64,000 bases of DNA from Oscillospiraceae bacterium (GCA_017887325.1 JAGHIE010000002.1:62001-126000), one strand, 5' to 3'; shown: positions 1-9,568, counted from the first letter of the stretch. Translations and numbers: made by a program. The notes: generated by a model not told the origin, from the letters alone.

Positions 1-2
1 TA

Positions 3-722
3 GGAATTTCATTTAGTTTATCAGAAGGAGATATAAAGTCACCTATTAAATTTGATGATTGTCCTCGAAAAGATTATATTAAATCTGTTTTTTCTTTTGA
101 TAGATATAACGAAAATGAGAATATGAAACAAACAATCAATTATTTTTGGAGAAATTGTGTTAACGATTTAGAAAAGTTAAAGTTATCACAAGATAAGATA
201 AGAATATGGTTAGATAGGACACCTGATGCACAATGTGGATTATTGTTTGTTGCAAATTTATTGAAAAATAGTAATAGTGAAATTTATGTTATTGAGTTGC
301 CAAAAGAATTAAAGCAAGATAATAACAGTATGATAGAGTATCGTAGTTGGGGTGAAGTAGAGCCAGAATTATATGGAACTTTTCTTGATAGAGAAAAGAA
401 ACTTAGTAAAGCACAAATTAATGAATTATCAAACCAATGGGAAAAATTAAAAGAAGAAAATGCACCTTTAAGGGTTATAGAAAATGGTGTAATAATTAGT
501 GTCGATGAAGATTATTATGATGATTTAATAAGAAAAGAGTTTCCTAAAAAAACATGCAATATTGCGTATATAGTAGGTAGTGCGTTGGGAAAACAAAAAA
601 TACTTACAGGTGATGTGTTTATTGCTAAAAGAATTCAACATTTTATAAACACCGGAGAACTTATAGTGATAGATCATAGCAAAGATGGTTTTTATGCAAC
701 TGTTGTAGGTTGTGCAAAGTAA
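3..722 (+). CDS. DUF1835/DUF3658 domain protein, 5' truncated by window edge
   Basis: The frame is open from base 3 with no start codon that fits, so the gene begins upstream of the window and about 240 C-terminal residues are present. The in-frame ATG at 123 lies inside the domain and is not taken as the start. The segment around IRIWLDRTPDAQCGLL resembles the DUF1835 core. The tail (EENAPLRVI, YDDLI, TGDVFIAKRIQHFI) resembles DUF3658, the usual partner domain. The family is cytoplasmic, widespread in Firmicutes and of unknown biochemical role. There are no membrane segments. A terminator hairpin follows about 45 bp after the stop, so it does not share a transcript with the next gene. Family assignment is by remembered motif resemblance. 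Confidence 0.7.
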   Translation, partial: GISFSLSEGDIKSPIKFDDCPRKDYIKSVFSFDRYNENENMKQTINYFWRNCVNDLEKLKLSQDKIRIWLDRTPDAQCGLLFVANLLKNSNSEIYVIELPKELKQDNNSMIEYRSWGEVEPELYGTFLDREKKLSKAQINELSNQWEKLKEENAPLRVIENGVIISVDEDYYDDLIRKEFPKKTCNIAYIVGSALGKQKILTGDVFIAKRIQHFINTGELIVIDHSKDGFYATVVGCAK

Positions 723-765
723 GTATTAAACAACATAATTTATGTATAAAAGCAAATAGTATTTA

Positions 766-801
766 AAAAGGTAGGTGGATTTTTAATCTATCTACTTTTT
801 T
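766..801 (+). terminator. Intrinsic terminator
   Basis: GGTAGGTGGAT pairs with ATCTATCTACT, with several G-U pairs, and a run of six T follows. It ends the DUF1835 gene. Confidence 0.6.
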
Positions 802-852
802 GTATATAAAAGTAAATGTTTTTTGAATTTATTGGCAAAAAGCTATTATTCC

Positions 853-881
853 TTTACAAAATAATATTAATATGGTATACT
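853..881 (+). promoter_or_regulatory. Sigma-A type promoter of the transglutaminase-like gene
   Basis: TTTACA at 853-858 and TATACT at 876-881 with a 17-bp spacer, about 60 bp before the start codon at 942. The ribosome binding site AAAGGGG sits just before that start. Confidence 0.65.
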
Positions 882-941
882 TTCATAAATATAACTTTAT
901 AAAAGCATTAATATATTTAATAAAACGAAAAGGGGTATATT

Positions 942-3900
942 ATGAAGGGTTCATCTATAAAAAAATTAATAAGTTACTTATTAGTTTTTTCATTAGTAGT
1001 TAGTATATCAACAAACATAGCTTTTAATAGTAGTTTGTCTAATATATCAACTGTACAAGCTGCAAACACGCAAGTACAATCTAATGAATACTTTAAAAGT
1101 AAACTTACAAATCCTAATTTAATCAATTACTATGACTTTTTGTCAGAAGACCCAACAAAATGGTTTGACGGCACAGAAAAAGATTTAGTTTATACTATTA
1201 ACTATGAATCTTTAGGAGTTTCTGATAGTGTATCAGACAATGATATTCACAAAGAAATATTTGGTAGTAATGATTGGTTTGATAAATTAAAATATTCAGT
1301 TATGCGAGATCACCCTGAAATATTTTGGATTGATTGGACAAAATTATCATTAGAATACCAAAGAGATACTACTGCTAAAACAGTAACTTATAAAATATCA
1401 CCATTTGGTTCTGACACTATTTATCATAAAACTTATGAAAATATGCCAGATGCTCAAGCAACTATACAAAAGCATTATCAAGATTTAATGGCAAAAGCAA
1501 AAACAATAGTAGAACCTACAAAATCAATGACATCAAACTACGATAAACTTATGTATTTAAATCGTTGGATAGTTACAAATAATAAATATGCTTCTGATAC
1601 AGCTATTGGTACACTTGATAATAGAAGAACTGCATATAGCAGTATTATGAGCAATAATGATGAATCAACAGGACCTGTTTGTGTTGGTTATTCATATGGT
1701 TATCAATTACTATGTAACTTAGCAGGTTTACAATCTGTTATCGTATACGGCAAAATATATAATGATCCAAATGATAATATCGGAACACAACATGCTTGGA
1801 ACAGAGTTCAAGGTGATGATGGTAAATGGTATGATGTAGATACTACTTGGAACGATTATAATGATGTTGAAAAATTTATAAAAGGATATTTTATGGTAGG
1901 TTATAATACCAATACTATAAATCCTATAACAAATAATATTTATAAAAATAACCATAAAGATGATGGTGCTGATTACCCAACATTGTCAAATGAAAGATAT
2001 GTTGTACAAAATTCAGACAAAGAAGCGTTTGTAAATGATACTGTTTATGATACAATAGAAAATGCTTTTATGAATGCAAAAGACAATGATACAATCATAT
2101 TGAATGGTGATTTTACAGGTGATATTCAAATAGAAAATACTATTGTAATAGATAAAAACATTAATCTTGATATAAATGGTAAAACATTAAAAATTTCATC
2201 TGCTAATGTTGAACCAGTTTTTACAATTAAACAAGGAGCAACTTTAACAATAAACGATTCTAAAGTAACACCTGACTCAACAATTGCTACAATGACAAAT
2301 TATATAGGTCAAACTGGTATGGGAAAAGTTATTGATAACAACGGAACTTGTGTTATCAATTCAGGTAAACTATATCGTCGTGGTGGCTTAGGAGGTATTG
2401 TATCTCCAAACTCTTATACAGTAGGAAATAGCAGTAAAGTTTTAGTAGAAACATCAAATGTTGTAGCTGTTATTCCTGTATCTATGAGTAAAATAGATGT
2501 AATAAATCAACCTATAAAAACAACTTATACATATGGTGAACAATTTAATCCACAAGGACTTAGAATAAGAGTAACATATAGTGATGGAACAACCAAAGAT
2601 ATTGATTATGATACAAATGATAGTGGTTTTTCATTTACTCCATCATTAACTGAAAACATAAGTGTATCAACTACAAATGTTACTGTAAATTATACTGACG
2701 GCAATTCAGTTGTAAGCTCACAAATTCCTGTAACTGTAAATAAAGCTACACCAAATATTCAAAAAAATCCAACTGCAAGTTCAATTAAAAAAGGACAATC
2801 TTTAAAAGAAAGCATATTGTCAGATGGTGATGCTAGTGTAGACGGTACATTCGCTTGGAAAAATCCTGATGAAATACCAACAGCAACTGGAGATCATATA
2901 GTAGTATTTACTCCTAATGATACTGAAAATTATAATACAGTTGAATTACAAGTAAGTGTTCAAGTAGTAGAAGAAAATCCTACTATAACAGCACCAACAC
3001 CTATTGAAAACTTAGTTTATAATGCAAATCCACAAGCTCTTGTAAACACAGGTTCAACAAATGTTGGTGAACTACAATATAGCTTATCTAAAACTGGAAA
3101 ATACTCAATTGATATTCCAACTGCAACAAATGCAGGAACATATCAAGTTTGGTATAAAGTTGTAGATAGTTTAGGAAATGAACTTGTAGCACCAGCAAGT
3201 GTAGAAGTACAAATCGCAAAAGCAAATCCAAATATTGGTACAGTAAGTGCTACAATTGCCGAAAATGATACTTCTGCAACAAATGTTGTTTTAAGTAGAA
3301 CTGATGATACAGTAGCAGGTACATTAGCATTAGAAGATACTTCAGTAACTTTACAATATGGCGAAAATGAACTAGATTGGAAATTTACAGCAAACGATAC
3401 AAACAACTATAACTCAATAAATGGTAAAGTAATCGTAACAGTAACTGATACAATTGCTCCAACAGCAGAAGTTACTATTGGCAAAAACACATGGAAAGAA
3501 TTTTTAAACAATATTACTTTTGGATTATTCTTCAAAGAAACACAAACAGTAAAAGCAACAGCAGAAGATAATCTATCTGGAATAGAAACAATTGAATATT
3601 ATGAGTCTAATAAGGCTTTAACTTTTGATGAAGTTGAAAAACTAACAAATGTATGGAAAGAAATGTCAAAAGATGGAGTTAATATAACAGCACAAGATGC
3701 TAAAAAACTTGTATATTATATCAAGGTAACAGATAAAGCTAAAAACACAACATATATTTCAACAGACGGAATTGTATTTGATACAGTTGCACCAGTTATT
3801 TCTGGTATAGAAAATAACAAAACTTATTGTAATCCAGTAGAAGTTACAGTAACAGATGTAAACTTAAAATCAGTTACAGTAAATGATAAGCAAGTTACAC

Positions 3901-5801
3901 TAATAGATAATAAGTTTACAGTAACTTCTAAAAATACACCTCAAACAATTGTTGCAACAGATAAAGCAGGAAATACTACTGAATATACAATTACAGTAAA
4001 TGATAATCATATGCTTACATATACTGCACAAGGAAATGTCATAAAAGAAGAATGTGTTTATGGCGACCACCACGAAACTGCAACTATAACAGCAGGTGAC
4101 GCAGTTTATACAGGCTCAGACATCAAAACAGCCAAAGTTGAATATTCACCAAATTGGAAAGGTGGAGATTTAACTGTTTCATACGAAAATAATATAAATG
4201 CAGGAACAGCTATTGCAAAAATTACAAAAGATAACGCAACTGCAACAGTAGAATTTTTAATTGAAAAAGCAAATCAAAAAGCACCTTCTAATGTAATAGG
4301 CGTTGACGAATCAATAGACGGAAAAAATGATGGTTCAATTACTAATGTAACAGCTGATATGGAATATTCAACTGATAAAACGGATTGGGTAGCAGTTGAA
4401 GGCAATAAAATAGAAAATCTTCAAGACGGAACATATTATGTTCGTTATAAAGAAACAGAAAACAAAAAAGCTTCTGATGAAGTAGAAATTACAATCAATT
4501 CTGGTAAAAAATTAGTTGTTGATTTTGTAGTTGACGGACAAGTTACACAAACTCAAAAAGTTAGCTGGAATTCAGATGTTGAATTACCTGAAATACCATC
4601 TAAAGAAGGTTATGACAAAGTAAAACCATATTGGGATAATGACGGTAAAAATATAACAAAAGATACAACAATAACAGCTGTATATACAATTAATACATAT
4701 AATGTATCATTACCAAAAGATACATTGGGATACAAGATAACATCAGACAAAGAAGTTGTTAATTGGAATGATAGTGTTACATTAACATTTAAACTAATCG
4801 ACGGATATAAATTATCTGATGATTTTAAAGTACAAATTAATGGCAAAGATATTGATTTAACAAATGGTAAATATAAAGTATCTAATGTTAAAGAAGATAT
4901 AATTATCACAGTAAGCGGAGTTATAGGCTTATACGAAACTGAAAACACTCAAGCAGTGAAAGATATTACAGTAGATAATGTAAAATTAACTGATAAAGAT
5001 AAATTAAATAAAGCATTAAACGATTTAAAACACTCACTTCAATATGCAGATAACTATACTGAAAAAGAAGTTGACTTTATCAATAACAGTATCAATCGTA
5101 TAGAAAATGCACTACAAAGCATTAGCAATGTAGAAAAAGTTGAAGATATTCTTACAAATCTTCCTACATCAGTAAAACCTGATGATGTTATTACTAAAAA
5201 AGAAATTGTCAATGCAAAAGAAGCATATGATTCCTTGACAGATTATGAAAAATCTTTATTATCACAAGAAAATGTAGATAAATTAAATTCATTATTAAAA
5301 GCTATGAATAATTATGAAATAATTGAAGGCAATAATAGTAAGTGGCAATCAGAAAGCAATAAAGATTTAACTATTAAAGCAAATGGTTCAGTTGATTTAT
5401 TTACAGGTATAAAGATAGACGGAAAAGAAGTAAGTAAAGACAATTACACAGTAAAATCAGGAAGTACAGTAGTAACTTTAAAATCTGAGTACTTAAAAAC
5501 TTTAACAATAGGTAAACATACTATCACATTTGTATATCAAGACGGAGAAGTTAGTGGACAATTTGAAGTAACAAAAAACAATTCAAATAATTCAAACAAC
5601 TCAAATGGCTCAACAGATCAAACCAAGCCTAGTGATAACAATAATAATCAAAATACAAATAACAACTCAAATACATCTGAAAAAGGAAATTCAAATATAG
5701 CAAATACAAAAGATGATTTTAATATTTCCGTATTGTTTGTATTAATGTCAGTATTAAGCTTAGGCGTATTTTTAAAGAAAAAACAAAACAGTAAAAAATA
5801 A
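942..5801 (+). CDS. Large secreted transglutaminase-like multidomain surface protein
   Basis: A 1619-residue exported protein with a signal peptide ending near residue 41 (VQA-A). Residues about 100-345 form a transglutaminase-like domain with an apparent Cys-His-Asp triad: Cys247 in GPVCVGY, His284 in QHAWN, and Asp298 or Asp300 in WYDVDTTW. Next come a beta-rich stretch, a Big_3-like Ig domain (about 515-600), several MBG/Ig-like repeats (600-1150), InlB-like and Ig-like modules to about 1345, a helical region (about 1350-1480) and an Asn/Ser-rich spacer. The C-terminus has a hydrophobic segment plus KKKQNSKK, which looks like a degenerate sorting signal with no clean LPXTG. Family members cleave or crosslink peptide substrates at the cell surface; the substrate here is unknown. 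It is monocistronic, with its own promoter and terminator. Confidence 0.8.
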   Translation: MKGSSIKKLISYLLVFSLVVSISTNIAFNSSLSNISTVQAANTQVQSNEYFKSKLTNPNLINYYDFLSEDPTKWFDGTEKDLVYTINYESLGVSDSVSDNDIHKEIFGSNDWFDKLKYSVMRDHPEIFWIDWTKLSLEYQRDTTAKTVTYKISPFGSDTIYHKTYENMPDAQATIQKHYQDLMAKAKTIVEPTKSMTSNYDKLMYLNRWIVTNNKYASDTAIGTLDNRRTAYSSIMSNNDESTGPVCVGYSYGYQLLCNLAGLQSVIVYGKIYNDPNDNIGTQHAWNRVQGDDGKWYDVDTTWNDYNDVEKFIKGYFMVGYNTNTINPITNNIYKNNHKDDGADYPTLSNERYVVQNSDKEAFVNDTVYDTIENAFMNAKDNDTIILNGDFTGDIQIENTIVIDKNINLDINGKTLKISSANVEPVFTIKQGATLTINDSKVTPDSTIATMTNYIGQTGMGKVIDNNGTCVINSGKLYRRGGLGGIVSPNSYTVGNSSKVLVETSNVVAVIPVSMSKIDVINQPIKTTYTYGEQFNPQGLRIRVTYSDGTTKDIDYDTNDSGFSFTPSLTENISVSTTNVTVNYTDGNSVVSSQIPVTVNKATPNIQKNPTASSIKKGQSLKESILSDGDASVDGTFAWKNPDEIPTATGDHIVVFTPNDTENYNTVELQVSVQVVEENPTITAPTPIENLVYNANPQALVNTGSTNVGELQYSLSKTGKYSIDIPTATNAGTYQVWYKVVDSLGNELVAPASVEVQIAKANPNIGTVSATIAENDTSATNVVLSRTDDTVAGTLALEDTSVTLQYGENELDWKFTANDTNNYNSINGKVIVTVTDTIAPTAEVTIGKNTWKEFLNNITFGLFFKETQTVKATAEDNLSGIETIEYYESNKALTFDEVEKLTNVWKEMSKDGVNITAQDAKKLVYYIKVTDKAKNTTYISTDGIVFDTVAPVISGIENNKTYCNPVEVTVTDVNLKSVTVNDKQVTLIDNKFTVTSKNTPQTIVATDKAGNTTEYTITVNDNHMLTYTAQGNVIKEECVYGDHHETATITAGDAVYTGSDIKTAKVEYSPNWKGGDLTVSYENNINAGTAIAKITKDNATATVEFLIEKANQKAPSNVIGVDESIDGKNDGSITNVTADMEYSTDKTDWVAVEGNKIENLQDGTYYVRYKETENKKASDEVEITINSGKKLVVDFVVDGQVTQTQKVSWNSDVELPEIPSKEGYDKVKPYWDNDGKNITKDTTITAVYTINTYNVSLPKDTLGYKITSDKEVVNWNDSVTLTFKLIDGYKLSDDFKVQINGKDIDLTNGKYKVSNVKEDIIITVSGVIGLYETENTQAVKDITVDNVKLTDKDKLNKALNDLKHSLQYADNYTEKEVDFINNSINRIENALQSISNVEKVEDILTNLPTSVKPDDVITKKEIVNAKEAYDSLTDYEKSLLSQENVDKLNSLLKAMNNYEIIEGNNSKWQSESNKDLTIKANGSVDLFTGIKIDGKEVSKDNYTVKSGSTVVTLKSEYLKTLTIGKHTITFVYQDGEVSGQFEVTKNNSNNSNNSNGSTDQTKPSDNNNNQNTNNNSNTSEKGNSNIANTKDDFNISVLFVLMSVLSLGVFLKKKQNSKK

Positions 5802-5813
5802 TATGTAAAAAAC

Positions 5814-5858
5814 AATAAGCACCTTAAAGGATATTTCTTTTAGGGTGCTTATTATTTT
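5814..5858 (+). terminator. Strong intrinsic terminator
   Basis: AATAAGCACC and GGGTGCTTATT form a long stem, with AT-rich inner pairing and a T-rich tail. It ends the transglutaminase-like gene. Confidence 0.8.
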
Positions 5859-5898
5859 ATAGTGTTGTTAATATAAGTAATAATAAAACATATTTATA

Positions 5899-5929
5899 TT
5901 GTAAACCTATATAAATATATAGTTGACAA
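5899..5929 (+). promoter_or_regulatory. BirA (biotin repressor) operator
   Basis: Half-sites TTGTAAAC (5899-5906) and GTTGACAA (5922-5929) are near-perfect inverted repeats separated by 15 bp. This matches the known BirA box layout (TTGTnAAC, spacer of about 15, GTTnACAA). The right half contains the -35 element of the bioY promoter, so bound BirA-biotinyl-AMP would block polymerase. BirA itself is not in this window. Confidence 0.75.
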
Positions 5930-5951
5930 TGTATATATGTAATGTTATAAT
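5923..5951 (+). promoter_or_regulatory. Consensus promoter of bioYBDA
   Basis: TTGACA at 5923-5928 and TATAAT at 5946-5951 with a 17-bp spacer. The -35 box lies within the BirA operator. Confidence 0.8.
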
Positions 5952-5998
5952 AACCCTGTTTTAATATTAAAATAATCTATATTTAGAAGGTGAAAATC

Positions 5999-6553
5999 TT
6001 GAGAAATGAAAAAACGAGAAATATAATTTTATGTGCATTATTTGTATCTTTGATCATAGTAGGTGCATTTATTAAAATTCCTATACCAGTAGTTCCATTT
6101 ACATTGCAATTTTTATTTACAATGATGGCAGGGTTATTGCTCGGAGGAAAAAGGGGAGCAATATCAGTTTGTATTTATATAATAATGGGATTGATAGGAT
6201 TACCAGTATTTACAGAGGGTGGAGGAATTGGATATATTTTAAAACCAAGTTTTGGTTATATTATAGGTTTTGCAGTTGCTTCATTTGTTACAGGTGTAAT
6301 AGCAAATAAAGTTGACAATCCAAGCTATAAACGATTATTAGTTGCAAACTTTATTGGTTTAGGGATAGTTTATTTATTTGGAATGGTCTACTACTATATG
6401 ATAAGTAACTTTTATCTTGGAACACCAATTGGGTTATGGCCATTATTTTTATACTGCTTCATTTTAGCAGTACCAGGAGATATAGTTTTATGTATTTTGG
6501 GAGCCTTCTTATCTAAAAGACTTATTCCTATTATTAAAAAGAAAAGGGTGTGA
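5999..6553 (+). CDS. bioY: BioY, biotin (or biotin-precursor) ECF transporter S component
   Basis: An integral membrane protein of about 184 residues with about six hydrophobic segments. It captures biotin and normally works with the shared energising module EcfAA'T, which is not in this window. Family signatures are IPIPVVPFTLQFLF near the N-terminus and the Gly-rich stretch GGKRGAISV. The in-frame GTG at 5990 is part of the strong Shine-Dalgarno AGAAGGTG, so the TTG at 5999 is the more likely start. It is first in the operon behind a BirA-type operator, which fits control by biotin level. The stop is 6 bp before bioB. Confidence 0.9.
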   Translation: MRNEKTRNIILCALFVSLIIVGAFIKIPIPVVPFTLQFLFTMMAGLLLGGKRGAISVCIYIIMGLIGLPVFTEGGGIGYILKPSFGYIIGFAVASFVTGVIANKVDNPSYKRLLVANFIGLGIVYLFGMVYYYMISNFYLGTPIGLWPLFLYCFILAVPGDIVLCILGAFLSKRLIPIIKKKRV

Positions 6554-6559
6554 TTTATT

Positions 6560-7531
6560 GTGCTGACTTTACAAACATTAACAGACAAAGTTTTAAGTGG
6601 AAAAGAAATTACTAAAGAAGAAGCACTATTTTTATATGAACAACCACTAGATAAATTATGTGAAAGTGCAAATAATATACGAAAACATTTTTGTGATAAA
6701 TCATTTGATATGTGTACAATTATAAATGCAAAAAGTGGACATTGTTCAGAAAATTGTAAATTCTGTGCACAATCTGCACATAATCACACAGATATTTCTG
6801 AGTATTCACTATTATCAGCCGATGAAATTATAGATGGAGCAAAAAGAAATAAAGAACAAGGAGTGCTTCGCTATTCTATTGTAACATCAGGAAAATACCT
6901 ATCCGACAAAGAAATAGATGAAATGTGTGAAGTAGTAAAAAGGATTATAAATGAAGTGGGGATTTCTGTTTGTGTTTCATTTGGCTTATTAAATAAAGCA
7001 CAATTCAAAAAACTCAAAGAAGCAGGAGTAACAAGGATACATAATAATCTAGAAACTTCTAAAAGAAACTTTTCTAATATTTGTACAACACATACATTTG
7101 AAGATAAAGTAAAAGCTATTCGTTCAGCACAATCAGCAGGATTATCTGTTTGTAGTGGTGGAATAATGGGGCTAGGGGAAACCATTGAAGACAGAATTGA
7201 TATGGCTATGAGTCTAAGAGAATTGGAAATTAAGAGCATACCTATTAATATGTTAAATCCTATACCTGGAACACCTTTTGAAAGTAATATTAAACTTACA
7301 CAAGAAGATATGTGTAGAATAGTTGCTGTATATAGATTTATACTTCCAAAATCAGTTATACGACTTGCAGGAGGTAGAGGTTTGTTAGAAGATAAAGGTG
7401 AAAGTTGTTTTAAATCTGGAGCAAATGCAGCGATTTCTGGAGATATGTTGACTACTGCTGGAATAACTGTAGAAAATGATATGAACATAATAAAAAAACT
7501 TGGATATGAGGTTGAAATTTGTGATGAGTAA
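6560..7531 (+). CDS. bioB: Biotin synthase BioB
   Basis: A 323-residue radical SAM enzyme that inserts sulfur into dethiobiotin to give biotin. The radical SAM cluster ligands are Cys62, Cys66 and Cys69 (HCSENCKFC). Later family motifs are visible: CVSFG, the conserved NNLETS stretch, CSGGIMGLGE, NMLNPIPGTPF and LAGGR, which include ligands of the sacrificial [2Fe-2S] cluster. Length is normal. It starts with GTG at 6560 after AAAAGGG. It overlaps bioD by 8 bp, so translation is probably coupled. Antisense open frames over this gene are shadows. Confidence 0.97.
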   Translation: MLTLQTLTDKVLSGKEITKEEALFLYEQPLDKLCESANNIRKHFCDKSFDMCTIINAKSGHCSENCKFCAQSAHNHTDISEYSLLSADEIIDGAKRNKEQGVLRYSIVTSGKYLSDKEIDEMCEVVKRIINEVGISVCVSFGLLNKAQFKKLKEAGVTRIHNNLETSKRNFSNICTTHTFEDKVKAIRSAQSAGLSVCSGGIMGLGETIEDRIDMAMSLRELEIKSIPINMLNPIPGTPFESNIKLTQEDMCRIVAVYRFILPKSVIRLAGGRGLLEDKGESCFKSGANAAISGDMLTTAGITVENDMNIIKKLGYEVEICDE

Positions 7532-8207
7532 AAAGTTATTCGTAACAGGAACAGGTACAGATGTAGGAAAAACATATGTAACAGCTTTAATAGTTAAAAA
7601 ACTTTATGAAAGAAATAAACAAGTAGCTTATTATAAAGCAGCAATGAGTGGAAATGAAAGGCTTTCTGACGGAAGTTTAATACCCGGAGATGCTTTGTAT
7701 GTAAAAAATATTTCTAAAATAGAACAACCGTTAGATGAAATGTGTCCTTATGTATATGAAACAGCAGTATCTCCGCATTTAGCTTCTAAAATAGAAGGAA
7801 ATTCGGTAGATATTGAAAAAGTTATAAAAGACTTTGATAAGGTTTGTAGTAAATATGAATATATTACAGCAGAAGGTTCTGGTGGAATTGTTTGCCCACT
7901 TCGTTATGATGAACAAAAGATATTATTACAAGATTTTATTAAATCATGTAATCTTAATTGTTTAATTATTGCCGATGCAGGACTTGGCACAATTAATTCC
8001 GTAGTTTTAACAGTAGAATATATGAAACTAAATAATATAAATATCAAAGGAATTATATTTAATAATTATGAAGAAGGTAATATACTTCACCAAGATAATA
8101 AGTATATGTGTGAAAATATGACTGGACTAAAAGTTTTAGCTTGTGTGAAAAAAGGTGATACCGATATAGATATTTCTGTTAAAACATTAGAAGATTTATA
8201 TGAATAG
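7524..8207 (+). CDS. bioD: Dethiobiotin synthetase BioD
   Basis: A cytoplasmic 227-residue ATP-dependent enzyme that closes the ureido ring of 7,8-diaminopelargonate to give dethiobiotin. The P-loop GTGTDVGKT begins at residue 9, and the AEGSGG and IADAGLGTINS motifs are typical of the family. The frame extends eight codons upstream, but the start at 7524 (MSKKLFVTG) fits the family and has GAGG upstream. It overlaps bioB and is followed 11 bp later by bioA. Confidence 0.95.
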   Translation: MSKKLFVTGTGTDVGKTYVTALIVKKLYERNKQVAYYKAAMSGNERLSDGSLIPGDALYVKNISKIEQPLDEMCPYVYETAVSPHLASKIEGNSVDIEKVIKDFDKVCSKYEYITAEGSGGIVCPLRYDEQKILLQDFIKSCNLNCLIIADAGLGTINSVVLTVEYMKLNNINIKGIIFNNYEEGNILHQDNKYMCENMTGLKVLACVKKGDTDIDISVKTLEDLYE

Positions 8208-8218
8208 AGGGATAAAAA

Positions 8219-9424
8219 ATGATTTGGTATCCATATGAACAAATGAAAAAAATGAAAACTCCTTATAAAATAGAAGATGCTAAAGGAGTTTATCTTTACA
8301 CTAAAGATAAAAAGTTAATTGATTCAGTATCATCATGGTGGAGTGTAATACACGGATATAAACACCCAGAACTAAATAAAGCTATTGAAAAGCAATTAGA
8401 CAAATTTGCTCATGTTATGTTGGGTGGTCTTGTACATGAATCTGCACAAAAACTATCTGACAAATTACAAAGTTGGCTTCCAAAAGATTTAGATTATTGC
8501 TTTTTTTCTGACTCTGGAAGTGTTGCTGTAGAGGTAGCATTAAAAATGGCTTTACAGTATTATATGAATTGTGGAGAGTTTCAACGAACAAAAGTTTTAG
8601 CATTAGAACACGCTTATCACGGAGATACATTTAAAACAATGGAAGTTGGAGATGATGAAGACTATCATTTTGTATTAAAAGCATATGGAAAAAGTAAAAA
8701 TGTTATTCATATTCCTACAAATATAGAAGATTTAGAAATAGCATTTGAAAAATACCATAACCAGTTAAATTGTTTTATTGTAGAACCTTTATTACAAGGT
8801 GCTGGTGGTATGAGAATGTATGATATTTCTTTTCTTAAACGAGCAAGAGAACTTTGTGATAAATATAATGTACTTTTAATATTTGACGAAGTAGCTACTG
8901 GTTTTGGTCGTACAGGAAATAGATTTGTAGCAGATTTAGTTACACCCGATATACTTGTTTTGGGAAAAGCTTTAACTGGTGGATATATTGGCCATGCTGT
9001 TACTGTTGCAAATCATAAAGTATATAAAGGCTTTTACGATGATAACCCTAATCACGCTTTAATGCATGGACCAACTTTCATGGGTAATGCTTTGGCATGT
9101 AGTGTAGCACTAAAATCTATTGAAATATTTGAAAGTCAAGATTATATGTCAAAGATACATAAAATTGAAGAAATTACAAAAAGGGAAATGCAAGGTTTTT
9201 CTGATTATAGAATAAAAGAAATAAGAATTATGGGTGCTTGTGTATGTATAGAAGTACACGATTCAGAAACTATAAAAGGGTATCAACAATTTGCATATGA
9301 AAGAGGAGTATTTAGTCGTCCTTTTTTAAATTATATCTATGCTATGGTACCGTATATCATTAGTGAAGATGAATTAATCAAAGTTTTAGGAACAATGAAA
9401 GAATGGTTTGAAATTAATAAATAA
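8219..9424 (+). CDS. bioA: Adenosylmethionine-8-amino-7-oxononanoate aminotransferase BioA
   Basis: A 401-residue fold-type I PLP enzyme that converts 8-amino-7-oxononanoate (KAPA) to diaminopelargonate. Features are the N-terminal WYPYEQM typical of BioA, SSWWSVIHGY, the cofactor aspartate in IFDEVATGFGRTG (Asp223), and the Schiff-base lysine Lys250 in LGKALTGGY. Length is a little short of the usual 420-430. It is the last gene of bioYBDA, followed by a terminator. The enzyme that makes its substrate, BioF, is missing from the cluster. Confidence 0.95.
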   Translation: MIWYPYEQMKKMKTPYKIEDAKGVYLYTKDKKLIDSVSSWWSVIHGYKHPELNKAIEKQLDKFAHVMLGGLVHESAQKLSDKLQSWLPKDLDYCFFSDSGSVAVEVALKMALQYYMNCGEFQRTKVLALEHAYHGDTFKTMEVGDDEDYHFVLKAYGKSKNVIHIPTNIEDLEIAFEKYHNQLNCFIVEPLLQGAGGMRMYDISFLKRARELCDKYNVLLIFDEVATGFGRTGNRFVADLVTPDILVLGKALTGGYIGHAVTVANHKVYKGFYDDNPNHALMHGPTFMGNALACSVALKSIEIFESQDYMSKIHKIEEITKREMQGFSDYRIKEIRIMGACVCIEVHDSETIKGYQQFAYERGVFSRPFLNYIYAMVPYIISEDELIKVLGTMKEWFEINK

Positions 9425-9435
9425 ATTTGTTTTAA

Positions 9436-9472
9436 AAATGGGAGCAGGTAAAAAATCTGCTCCTATTTTTTA
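9436..9472 (+). terminator. Terminator of the biotin operon
   Basis: GGGAGCAG and CTGCTCC stem, with flanking A and T tracts. Confidence 0.8.
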
Positions 9473-9504
9473 AAGTTTATGAATTGGTTATAAAACAACA
9501 ATAA

Positions 9505-9533
9505 TTGACAATATAACACTTAAATAATATAAT
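9505..9533 (+). promoter_or_regulatory. Consensus promoter of the agr-type regulator/kinase genes
   Basis: TTGACA at 9505-9510 and TATAAT at 9528-9533 with a 17-bp spacer, 36 bp before the regulator start. This suggests constitutive expression of the sensing pair. Confidence 0.8.
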
Positions 9534-9568
9534 CAAAGTATAAATTTTAGGAAACAGGAAGATATTTT

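Noticed and set aside
3143-3406. Minus-strand open frames inside the transglutaminase-like gene (also at 4610-4948 and others)
   Set aside because: They are artefacts of biased codon use in the Thr/Val/Ala-rich repeats of the real gene; no start signals.
6871-7575. 234-codon open frame on the minus strand across bioB and bioD
   Set aside because: It lies fully over conserved biotin genes, has no ribosome binding site and a composition typical of an antisense shadow.
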